In this document: in pieces, positions 8,164 through 15,013 of the stretch
How positions within the stretch are numbered: position 1 is the first letter of the stretch
How the letters are laid out: every line of letters begins with the position of its first letter
NCBI GenBank assembly: GCA_023134955.1
Contig: JAGLUC010000309.1
Span: forward strand, 1-15,016
Direction: 5' to 3'
DNA: 15,016 bases
From: Methylococcales bacterium
GTDB taxonomy: Bacteria; Pseudomonadota; Gammaproteobacteria; Methylococcales; Methylomonadaceae
Made by a program: the position numbers and the translations under genes
Notes under the pieces: generated by a model
Told to the model about the DNA's origin: nothing
Databases searched by the model: none
What the model saw: the letters and a program-made list of their open reading frames with translations, nothing else

Positions 8164-9017
8164 ATGAAACAAATAAATTCAAATATAGAGCAAAAACTGA
8201 CTATCACTGATATTTTAAATTGCTTGCTAAAAGACCAGCTAATATTGCTCAATGAACAGGATGAAATTGGGCAGTATGCAGTACGCTGGGAGAATAACGA
8301 CGACTTTATATTCAACACTCAAACAACTGGCAACTCCAGAAGTCAATCTTTGTACGGTTGAAGACCCTATTGAATTAATTGAGCCTAGCTATAATCAAAT
8401 GCAAGTCGAGCATAAGATAGGCCTGGATTTTGCCGCAGGTATTAGAACACTGATGCGACAAGACCCTGATATTATTATGGTAGGGGAGATTAGAGACCTG
8501 GAGACGGCTGAAATGGCTATTCAAGCTTCACTTACAGGGCATCTGGTTTTATCAACTTTACATACCAATAATGCCTCGCCTGCAGTTACACGATTACTTG
8601 AAATTGGATTAAAGCCGTATTTGGTAAAATTAACCTTGCTTGGTGTGATGGCGCAAAGGTTAATTCGTACTTTATGTCCTCATTGTAAAACTAAACAAAC
8701 ATTACTGGACGAGCAGTGGGAGTCATTAGTCAATCCATTTAAGATAAAAAAAACCAGAGATTATTTATCAAGCAAAAGGCTGTATTAAATGTCGTAATAC
8801 GGGATATTTAGGTTGAGTAGGTATTTATGAGTTTTTTAAAAATACAGCAACAATTCAAAAACAAATTGTAGAAAATTGTGATGCTAATAAAATTGCTCAG
8901 CTAGCAATAAAGGAAGGTATGCAAACACTACGTATGAGAGGTGTTGAAAAGGTGCTTGAAGGAGTCACTTCAATTGAAGAGGTATTGCGTGTGGAACCTG
9001 AAAGTTTAGCTGAATAA
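8164..9017 (+). pseudogene. Decayed GspE/PilB-type secretion ATPase
   Basis: Remnant of a type II secretion or type IV pilus assembly ATPase. Three reading frames must be joined. The first (8164 to about 8290) gives an N-terminal piece (KLTITDILNCLLKDQL). It is fused near 8285-8300 to a second frame starting just after the P-loop at TTTLYSTLKQL. That frame keeps TVEDPIE, the Walker B region with VGEIRD, the STLHTNN His box and CPHC. The third frame follows an A8 run (8746-8753), where one extra A explains the shift. It carries CIKC, completing the zinc tetracysteine, then an in-frame TGA at 8814-8816 where the family has Arg in GRVGIYE, and runs to the TAA at 9015. The P-loop and probably over 200 residues are missing, so it cannot work. 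The parent protein (GspE, PilB or other) is unclear. Confidence 0.9.
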
Positions 9018-9192
9018 GAATTGGTTATTGGCATGATGGTTAAGTATTCTTGAACGCAAAGAGTATAGTAATAACTGAAAGCCACTTAAAATAATGCCAG
9101 CAAATTAAGGCAACGAAGTTTTAATCCCGTAAAGAGTAAAAATCACTCCGCTTAGACGATAAAATTTGGAGTATGATTTGACTTTCCATGAC

Positions 9193-9198
9193 AAGGGA
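9193..9198 (+). promoter_or_regulatory. Ribosome binding site that sets the start of the ThiF-like gene
   Basis: AAGGGA stands seven bases before the ATG at 9206. The earlier in-frame ATG at 9188 has no such site and would place this sequence inside the gene. Confidence 0.65.
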
Positions 9199-9205
9199 TA
9201 TTTTT

Positions 9206-10081
9206 ATGAGTACTCCATTTGATTATCAGCGAGCCTTTTCTCGCAACCTTGGTTGGGTAACAGAAAACGAACAAAAATTATTACAATCCAAAAGAATTGC
9301 TATTGCCGGACTTGGTGGTGTTGGAGGTAGCCATTTGATTACCTTAACTCGCTTGGGTATTGGTAAATTTAACATATCAGATCTGGATACCTTTGAGTTG
9401 GTTAACTTTAATCGACAAGCTGGTGCTACTGTTAGTCACTTAGGCTATCCAAAAACTGAAATTATGCGTGACATGGCTTTAGATATAAACCCTGATCTTC
9501 AAATTAATTGCTTTTCAGAAGGCATTAAGCAAAGTAATGTTGATGAGTTTCTTGATGGAGTGGACTTATATGTAGATGGTTTGGACTTCTTTGCTACTGA
9601 AGCTAGAAATATTGTTTTTACAGCTTGTGCTGAAAACAATATTCCTGCTATTACAGCAGCTCCTTTAGGTATGGGTACATCAGTACTGTGCTTTATGCCC
9701 AGAAAAATGACTTTTGAAGAGTATTTTTGCTGGGAAGGTCAATCTGAAATTGAGCAATTGCTTCGATTCCTTGTGGGATTAACACCTGTTGGTTTGCAAA
9801 TGTCTTATTTAGTAGATGATACAAAATTAGACTTAGCTAATCATAAAGGTCCTTCAACCCCAATGGGTTGTGATCTTTGTGCAGGAATGGTGGGTAGCTA
9901 TACATTAAAAATTTTATTAAATAGAGGAAAAGTCTCCGCCGTACCAAAAGGTATGCATTTTGATGCCTATAAAAATAAATTTATAACGACTTGGCGGCCA
10001 TGGGGTAATAAAAACCCAATACAAAAATTGAACTTAAGTTTTCTCCGTAAAAAAATTCAAAAGCAATTAGATAAGAAATAA
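9206..10081 (+). CDS. ThiF/MoeB/HesA-family E1-like adenylyltransferase
   Basis: Predicted to adenylate a carboxylate with ATP, as MoeB and ThiF do to the C-terminus of a small ubiquitin-like protein. From the ATG at 9206, chosen for its AAGGGA site, it has 291 residues. The Rossmann ATP site is intact: GLGGVGG (35-41), Asp61 in DLDTFE, Asn69-Arg70-Gln71, Lys83 and the DGLD stretch (124-127). Only one CxxC is present (Cys222, Cys225 in GCDLCAGMVG), whereas MoeB-type enzymes bind zinc with two pairs. No rhodanese domain or obvious catalytic cysteine is visible. The next gene starts at the base after its stop codon, so the two are surely co-translated. No ubiquitin-like protein or thiamin or molybdopterin gene lies nearby, so the true substrate is unknown. 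Confidence 0.85.
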   Translation: MSTPFDYQRAFSRNLGWVTENEQKLLQSKRIAIAGLGGVGGSHLITLTRLGIGKFNISDLDTFELVNFNRQAGATVSHLGYPKTEIMRDMALDINPDLQINCFSEGIKQSNVDEFLDGVDLYVDGLDFFATEARNIVFTACAENNIPAITAAPLGMGTSVLCFMPRKMTFEEYFCWEGQSEIEQLLRFLVGLTPVGLQMSYLVDDTKLDLANHKGPSTPMGCDLCAGMVGSYTLKILLNRGKVSAVPKGMHFDAYKNKFITTWRPWGNKNPIQKLNLSFLRKKIQKQLDKK

Positions 10082-10810
10082 ATGCGTGACATTCTAGATA
10101 ACTTTAATCAATATTTTGAGATGATACCTGCACTATCAGATGAACTTAAAGAAGAAGTATATAAGTTAAGATTTCAAGTTTATTGTAATGAGACTGGTTT
10201 TGAGGATCCCGCATTGTGTCCAAAAAATATGGAGCATGATGAATATGATGATAATTCAATTCATTATTTGATTAAACATCGAACATCAAAATCTTATGCT
10301 GCAACGACTCGATTAATCATGCCTGATGACGATAATATAGATAAGTTGCTTCCTATAGAGCAGCATACTTGCATTGAAGATTATGAAATTTTGAAAGGTA
10401 TTCCCAGAGAGAATATTGCAGAAGTATCGCGCTTTTGTGTTTCTAACAAATTTAAGCGCAGAATAAATTTTTTGACAGGAATTGGTACTGAGGAGCCTAA
10501 AGAAGTATCCCTGAAAGAAAAAATAACATTTCCACATATTACCTTAGCTTTAATTGCTTGTTTGATAAAAGCCAGTGATGAACAGCATATTACCTATTGG
10601 TTTGCAATTATGGAGCCAGCATTATTAAGGTTTTTATCAATAGTAGGTATTCGTTTTACAGACATAGGGCCTGTTATTGAATATCATGGTAAACGTAAGC
10701 CTTGTGTTATAAAAATATCTGACTTGTTGGATGGGGTGTTGCAGAAAAATGAATCTTTATGGAATATGCTAACTGATAATGGTCGAGTTGGTACTAAATT
10801 ATCAAGATGA
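10082..10810 (+). CDS. PEP-CTERM/exosortase-associated acyltransferase, LuxI/FeeM-like
   Basis: A 242-residue GNAT-fold protein of the family annotated as exosortase-system-associated acyltransferase, related to acyl-homoserine lactone and N-acyl amino acid synthases. LuxI-like landmarks are visible: YKLRFQVYCNETGFE with Arg30 (26-41), the acidic cluster around Glu51-Asp56, TTRLI with Arg77, and AEVSRFCV with Glu114 and Arg117, matching the ExxR pair of LuxI. The later HITLAL...KASDEQHITYWFAIMEPALLRFL segment fits the C-terminal half. It probably moves an acyl chain from ACP or CoA onto an amine or amino acid. It starts immediately after the TAA of the ThiF-like gene and ends overlapping the convergent oxidoreductase by 9 bases. 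No exosortase or PEP-CTERM gene is in the window. Confidence 0.85.
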   Translation: MRDILDNFNQYFEMIPALSDELKEEVYKLRFQVYCNETGFEDPALCPKNMEHDEYDDNSIHYLIKHRTSKSYAATTRLIMPDDDNIDKLLPIEQHTCIEDYEILKGIPRENIAEVSRFCVSNKFKRRINFLTGIGTEEPKEVSLKEKITFPHITLALIACLIKASDEQHITYWFAIMEPALLRFLSIVGIRFTDIGPVIEYHGKRKPCVIKISDLLDGVLQKNESLWNMLTDNGRVGTKLSR

Positions 10811-11773
10811 TAGCGTTAAAATAATTTTTCCAATATGTTGACTGCTTTCCATTAATTGATGCGCTTTATCAGCCTGGTGAAGAGGAAAACTAGTGTGAAT
10901 AATAGGCTTGATTTTGGCTGATTCTAACAAAGGCCAGACATTGTTTAATAATTGTGTGGCAATGTCTTCTTTAAAGGCATTATCTCTAGCTCTTAATGTT
11001 GATCCTGTTATTGTGAGCCGTTTTAGCATAACGGGAAGAAGGTTAATTTCAGATTTAATTCCGTTTTGAAGGGCAATTTGAATCAGTCTGCCATCAAAAT
11101 TCATACATTTTAAATTTCGAGGAAAATAATCTCCGCCAATCATATCAAGTATGACATCAACACCTTGATCTTGAGTTAATCGCTTTATTTCTGTCACAAA
11201 ATCATTTTTTTTATAATTAATACTGACATAAGCTCCCAATTTCTTACAAAAATTACATTTTTCATCTGAACCAGCTGTAACATAAACTTTTGCACCAAAA
11301 GCTTTAGCTAGTTGAATGGCTGTGGTGCCAATACCACTAGATCCGCCATGAATCAGAATAGACTCATTAGACTTTAATTGACCGCGATCAAAAACATTAC
11401 TCCAGACAGTAAAAAAAGTTTCGGGTAAGGCGGCTGCTTGAATAAAGTTAAAACCTTTAGGAATTGGTAGGCATAAGTTAGCATTGACAGCACAAAATTC
11501 AGCATACCCGCCTCCAGTGCAGAGAGCACACACTTGCTCTCCTACATTTAGCTGAGTAACATGAGACCCCACTTTAATCACAGTGCCTGAAACTTCTAGT
11601 CCAGGTATATCCGATGCACCCTCAGGAGCTGGATATAAACCTTTGCGTTGCATAATATCTGGACGATTAATACCAGCGGCAGAAACTTTGATTAATACCT
11701 CTGTTTCAGAAATTTCAGGAATAGGGCGATCAGTTAGTTGCAGTGATTGCTCAATAATTTCGATAGCACGCAT
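10802..11773 (-). CDS. NAD(P)H quinone oxidoreductase, PIG3-type medium-chain reductase
   Basis: A 323-residue cytosolic enzyme of the zinc-free medium-chain dehydrogenase/reductase group, expected to reduce quinones or other electrophiles with NADPH. The N-terminal GroES-like half shows AGINRPDIMQRKGLYP (33-48) and PGLEVSGTV (57-65). The nucleotide-binding half has HGGSSGIGTTAIQLA (142-156). The sequence AALPETFFTVWSNVFDRG (114-131) is typical of the PIG3 subgroup. Length is normal (about 325). It is transcribed towards the acyltransferase, with the final nine bases shared, and diverges from argC across an 86-bp spacer. The Shine-Dalgarno before the ATG at 11773 is weak. Its substrate cannot be deduced. 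Confidence 0.92.
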   Translation of the reverse strand: MRAIEIIEQSLQLTDRPIPEISETEVLIKVSAAGINRPDIMQRKGLYPAPEGASDIPGLEVSGTVIKVGSHVTQLNVGEQVCALCTGGGYAEFCAVNANLCLPIPKGFNFIQAAALPETFFTVWSNVFDRGQLKSNESILIHGGSSGIGTTAIQLAKAFGAKVYVTAGSDEKCNFCKKLGAYVSINYKKNDFVTEIKRLTQDQGVDVILDMIGGDYFPRNLKCMNFDGRLIQIALQNGIKSEINLLPVMLKRLTITGSTLRARDNAFKEDIATQLLNNVWPLLESAKIKPIIHTSFPLHQADKAHQLMESSQHIGKIILTLSS

Positions 11774-11859
11774 AGATTAAAGTGTTCAAGATAAGATTTA
11801 ATCAATAATAGCAGGTATTATATGTAGCATTTATAAGAATAAGCAGGTTAGAGAATAAA

Positions 11860-12891
11860 ATGATTCGGGCAGGAATAGTAGGGGGAACAGGATATACAGG
11901 TGTTGAGTTATTACGTATTCTGGTTTTGCATTCAGATGTAGAGATAGAAGTTGTTACTTCTCGTTCAGATGCTGGACAACGGGTGGATGCTTTATATCCT
12001 AGTTTACGGGGATTATGCGATGTTACCTTTACTGTACCTGATGTTGATGAATTAGCTAGTTGTGATGTTGTTTTTTTTGCAACACCTAATGGAACGGCCA
12101 TGTTAATGGCAGAACAGTTACTGGCACGTAATGTTAAAGTGATTGATTTGTCAGCAGATTTTCGTATTAAGGATGATAAAGAATGGTCCAAATGGTATGG
12201 AATGGATCATGCGTGTCCTGACTTGATTGGCGAAGCTGTTTATGGTTTGCCTGAGGTTAATAGAGAGGCGATAAAACAGACAAATTTACTGGCATGTCCA
12301 GGCTGTTATCCTACAGCAGTACAATTAGGTTTTTTACCTTTGCTAGAAAATAGCTTGATTGACGCATCTCGTTTGATTGCGGATGTAAAGTCGGGCGTGA
12401 GTGGTGCAGGTCGAAAAGCGCAAGTCTCAGCATTAATGAGCGAGACTGGAGAAAGCTTTAAAGCTTATGCTGTTGCAGGACATAGGCATTTGCCTGAAAT
12501 TACGCAAGGATTAGAGCTAGTCAGTCATCAATCCATAGGTCTAACCTTCGTACCTCATTTAACACCTATGATTAGAGGAATACATGCTACCCTGTATGGA
12601 CAAGTGACTGGGAATGTTAAAGAAGTACAGGCATTGTATGAACAACACTATCAAAATGAGATGTTTGTTGATGTGTTACCTCAAGGTGCTCATCCGGATA
12701 CGCGTAATGTCAGAGGCAGTAATAATTGTCAGATTGCCATCCATCAACCGCAAGGAAGTAATACCTTGGTTATATTATCAGTGATTGATAATCTGGTTAA
12801 AGGCGCAGCAGGACAAGCTGTGCAAAATATGAATTTAATGTTTAATTTTGCGGAAAACAAAGGCTTAAAATTAGTTCCCTTATATCCGTAA
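11860..12891 (+). CDS. argC: N-acetyl-gamma-glutamyl-phosphate reductase
   Basis: Third step of arginine biosynthesis: NADPH-dependent reduction of N-acetylglutamyl phosphate to the semialdehyde. The 343 residues are full length for the long form. Features are the NADP-binding GGTGYTGVELLR (8-19), SADFR (98-102), the catalytic cysteine Cys149 in ACPGCYPT, SGVSGAGRK (178-186), AGHRHLPE (206-213) with the active-site histidine, and PHLTPM. An AGAGA stretch a few bases before the ATG serves as Shine-Dalgarno. The order argC-erpA-anmK is the one I know from other gammaproteobacteria such as Pseudomonas. I do not see a strong promoter in the 86-bp spacer; TATTAT at 11816-11821 is a possible -10. 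Confidence 0.97.
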   Translation: MIRAGIVGGTGYTGVELLRILVLHSDVEIEVVTSRSDAGQRVDALYPSLRGLCDVTFTVPDVDELASCDVVFFATPNGTAMLMAEQLLARNVKVIDLSADFRIKDDKEWSKWYGMDHACPDLIGEAVYGLPEVNREAIKQTNLLACPGCYPTAVQLGFLPLLENSLIDASRLIADVKSGVSGAGRKAQVSALMSETGESFKAYAVAGHRHLPEITQGLELVSHQSIGLTFVPHLTPMIRGIHATLYGQVTGNVKEVQALYEQHYQNEMFVDVLPQGAHPDTRNVRGSNNCQIAIHQPQGSNTLVILSVIDNLVKGAAGQAVQNMNLMFNFAENKGLKLVPLYP

Positions 12892-12894
12892 TTC

Positions 12895-12923
12895 TTGACT
12901 AAAATGCTAGGTATTGACATAAT
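12895..12923 (+). promoter_or_regulatory. Predicted sigma70 promoter of erpA
   Basis: TTGACT (12895-12900) and CATAAT (12918-12923) are spaced by exactly 17 bases and lie 32 bases before the erpA start, just after the argC stop. erpA can therefore be expressed apart from argC. The left part (TTGACTAAA) resembles half of a type 1 IscR site. Confidence 0.55.
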
Positions 12924-12955
12924 TATGCTTTATTTACTTTCTGAAATTAGACAAA

Positions 12956-13288
12956 ATGGCTGATCCAATTATTTTTACAGATAATGCTGCTGAAAAGGTA
13001 GCGACTTTAATTACAGAAGAAGGAAATGATAACTTAAAGCTTAGGGTTTATATTTCGGGTGGTGGTTGTTCAGGTTTTCAATATGGGTTTACTTTTGATG
13101 AAGAAGTTAATGAGGACGATACCCAGGTAGAAAATGGCGGAGTTACTGTGCTGGTTGATTCAATGAGCATACAGTATTTGAATGGTGCAGAGATAGACTA
13201 TAAAGAAGATGTTTCTGGCGCCCAGTTTGTTATTAGAAATCCAAATGCAAGTACAACTTGTGGTTGTGGCTCATCATTCTCTACTTAA
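12956..13288 (+). CDS. erpA: Iron-sulfur cluster insertion protein ErpA
   Basis: A-type carrier that hands [4Fe-4S] or [2Fe-2S] clusters to apo-enzymes such as those of isoprenoid synthesis and respiration. The 110 residues cover the whole family (E. coli 114). The three cluster-binding cysteines are present: Cys38 in GGGCSGF, and Cys102 and Cys104 in CGCGSSF near the C-terminus. Position between argC and anmK favours ErpA over IscA or SufA, which sit in isc or suf operons. It lies 64 bases after argC and has its own predicted promoter. The Shine-Dalgarno is not evident. Confidence 0.95.
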   Translation: MADPIIFTDNAAEKVATLITEEGNDNLKLRVYISGGGCSGFQYGFTFDEEVNEDDTQVENGGVTVLVDSMSIQYLNGAEIDYKEDVSGAQFVIRNPNASTTCGCGSSFST

Positions 13289-13316
13289 AATTATTTAATT
13301 GACTATCTGGTATTAT

Positions 13317-13916
13317 TTATTTAGATCCATGATAAATTGCACCAAGAGTGACAGGTTTTTTTGCTCCTGTTACTTCAGTCAGGTTACCAGGCAGATTGTT
13401 AATAGTTTGTCTGGCTAACCAGGCAAATGCCATGGCTTCAACATAGTCAGGATTAACGCCAAATTCGGCTGTAGATGAAACAGGATGAGTTAACCTTTGC
13501 CTAATCGAATTAATTAAATAACTATTATGCATACCACCACCACAGATTAATGTGTGATCGGTTAAGGGTGCATAAAGCATAATTGCCTCAGTAATTGTTT
13601 CTGCAGTTAATTGACATAGACTTGCTTGAATATCTTCAGGCTTACACTCAATGTATGTACTAAGTTTATTATTAAGCCACGCAGGTGAAAAATACTCTTT
13701 ACCGGTACTTTTAGGGGCATCAATTGAACCGTACTTTTTTAAAGATATAGCGCTATTAGGCTGAGATAAGCTCTGAATGTCTTTGATAATGGATTTTGAA
13801 AAAGGGAAATATTCAAATTCAATAAGCTGAATATTTTCCTCTTTAAATTCGACAAGAGCAGCATCAATACCGTCAAGGCTGGTTCCTGACATCAGCCCAA
13901 TATAAAGAGCAGACAT
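13317..13916 (-). pseudogene. anmK: Anhydro-N-acetylmuramic acid kinase with the middle deleted
   Basis: AnmK phosphorylates and opens anhydro-MurNAc during cell-wall recycling. This copy is 199 residues against about 369 in E. coli. The N-terminus is normal (GLMSGTSLDGID, 7-18) and the C-terminus is normal (APKSTGKEYFSPAW, CGGGMHN, EAMAFAWLA, PGNLTEVTGA). Residue 66 is joined directly to residue 67 in frame (near 13718), where about 170-180 residues should lie. By comparison with E. coli, the missing part holds the GCHGQT, DFRRRD, NIGGIANLS and DTGPGN blocks, including the catalytic aspartate. The protein can hardly be active, although the frame is open throughout. A short AAAGAG lies before the ATG at 13916. 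It converges on erpA, 28 bases apart. Confidence 0.88.
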
Positions 13917-13932
13917 TTCTCTTTATGGGTTT

Positions 13933-13961
13933 CATTTAATGTGTATCTGCCCCCAGTTATT
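13933..13961 (+). repeat. Solo copy of the RAYT-element end
   Basis: This 29-base stretch matches 14988-15016 at 28 of 29 positions (C instead of A at 13950), in the same orientation. It is also the inverted counterpart of 14730-14754. It lies between anmK and the hipA remnant, with no transposase sequence beside it, so it is a solo or left-over end. Confidence 0.85.
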
Positions 13962-13986
13962 CCCGTTAATGGTTTTAATTAACATA

Positions 13987-14713
13987 TCAAACACTAGTTA
14001 AAAGTGCATAAGAACGTTGTAGCCATTTCGATTTATCATATGTTTTCTCCAGAATTAGCTCTGATACATTGCGATCTATATCTTTCTTACTCGCTTCAGC
14101 TCGCGTCAACTCCATCGCTCTTTCCATTGAAGGCTCTATACTTGAAATAAAAGACTCGACCTCATCCAGCAGTCCAACCTTTTTGGCAGTGAATAGTATA
14201 TGTCGAAGCTGAATGTCTTGAATTTTATACCTAATTCCTTTTGTTGTCCCCAACCACCCCATTGCCAACCTTGCTCGGTACTCTAATTGTTTGGTTATGA
14301 TGGGATAAATTGAGAGCACATCATAAACGGGAGCCAAAGAAAAATTGTCTCCTTTTTGTAAATGCACACTAAAATTTTTTGCATGCCCATCAGGTGCAGA
14401 TAAAAGTAAAAAAAGTGTTTGTGCTTTAATGAAATTCACCTTATCTTCATAACTATTGTTACTATTTTGTAGTAAATTCAAACATTCAACTATCCCAGGG
14501 CTACCATCAGCTTGATACTTCTTGCTAGATGGTAAGTTCATTGATTGACACATATCTTCTTGAGGCAATCGTAGTAACCAGTCTTTTTTCTGAGTCCATC
14601 GTCGGTCAAAACGCTCAACGACTAATACTCGCTGATCTTCAAAGTTTTCAACCCATGCTGGCGCTGTAGGAATACCAAAGTTTCTAATAAGCTCTAAACA
14701 TGTCCACTCATAA
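13987..14713 (-). pseudogene. HipA-type serine/threonine kinase toxin, C-terminal fragment
   Basis: HipA kinases phosphorylate a tRNA synthetase (GltX in E. coli) and are held by HipB. The frame is open from about 14713 to the TGA at 13987, roughly 240 residues out of about 440. Visible parts are YEWTCLELIRNFGIPTAP, VVERFDRRW, LPQEDMCQ, KYQADGSPGI, the catalytic loop APDGHAKNFSVH and the metal-binding YDVLS. The N-terminal subdomain and the nucleotide-binding P-loop are missing. Upstream codons read into the element end at 14714-14754 and reach a stop at 14749-14751. No hipB is seen. A TTG at 14568 could start a shorter product, but this would begin in mid-domain and has no family support. 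The gene was probably broken by the mobile element and is inactive. Confidence 0.85.
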
Positions 14714-14739
14714 CATAACTGGGGTCTATAACTGGGGTC
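14714..14739. repeat. 13-bp tandem duplication at the element end
   Basis: CATAACTGGGGTC (14714-14726) is followed directly by TATAACTGGGGTC (14727-14739), with one difference. It sits exactly where the hipA homology ends. Confidence 0.85.
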
Positions 14740-15013
14740 AGATACAAATTAAATATTATGCTACTATTTAAATCACTCAATGCAAAAAATGAGTGCCTGG
14801 AAAATTACTGAGCTTTGTTTGCGCATCATGTGGAAAGTGATTTACTGGAAGAAATAAGGTTGAGTGTCAACAAGGGAATGGCTATTGGTCATAACCGATT
14901 CAAGGAAGAGATTGAGGCATTGACGGGTAGAAGGCTGAAGCCACAAAAAATAGGGCGGCTCATCGGGTAGCGTTAAAAAATGGATGACATTTAATGTGTA
15001 TCTGACCCCAGTT
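14730..15013 (+). mobile_element. 284-bp internally deleted REP-associated tyrosine transposase element
   Basis: It is bounded by 25-base inverted ends (14730-14754 and 14989-15013), identical at 24 of 25 positions; the outer sequence is AACTGGGGTCAGATACA. Between them lies only the C-terminal tail of a transposase. GGGGTCAG-type ends linked to Y1 transposases (RAYT/TnpA-REP) are known from many gammaproteobacteria. The catalytic HUH and tyrosine regions are absent, so the element is not autonomous. The window stops three bases past its right end. Confidence 0.75.
14758..14970 (+). pseudogene. RAYT transposase, C-terminal remnant
   Basis: Read in one frame, the segment gives LLFKSLNAKNECLENY, then TGA at 14809-14811, then ALFAHHVESDLLEEIR, NKGMAIGHNRFKEEIEAL and TGRRLKPQKIGRLIG to the TAG at 14968. 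This matches the usual RAYT tail (YRALF, NKG, GNxRFKxEIE, LTGRR). The TGA stands where the family has arginine, so CGA probably became TGA. The N-terminal two thirds, with the HUH motif and catalytic tyrosine, are missing. No start or ribosome site is present. Confidence 0.8.

Noticed and set aside
8814..8816. In-frame TGA of the GspE-like gene read as a recoded codon or selenocysteine
   Set aside because: TGA ends dnaB and other intact genes here, the expected residue is arginine, and the gene has other damage, so a nonsense mutation is simpler.
9050..9069. TTGAAC and TATAGT as a promoter for the ThiF-acyltransferase pair
   Set aside because: The boxes are only 8 bases apart, far too close for a sigma70 promoter.
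9188..9205. Earlier ATG for the ThiF-like gene
   Set aside because: It has no Shine-Dalgarno, while AAGGGA stands at the right distance before the ATG at 9206.
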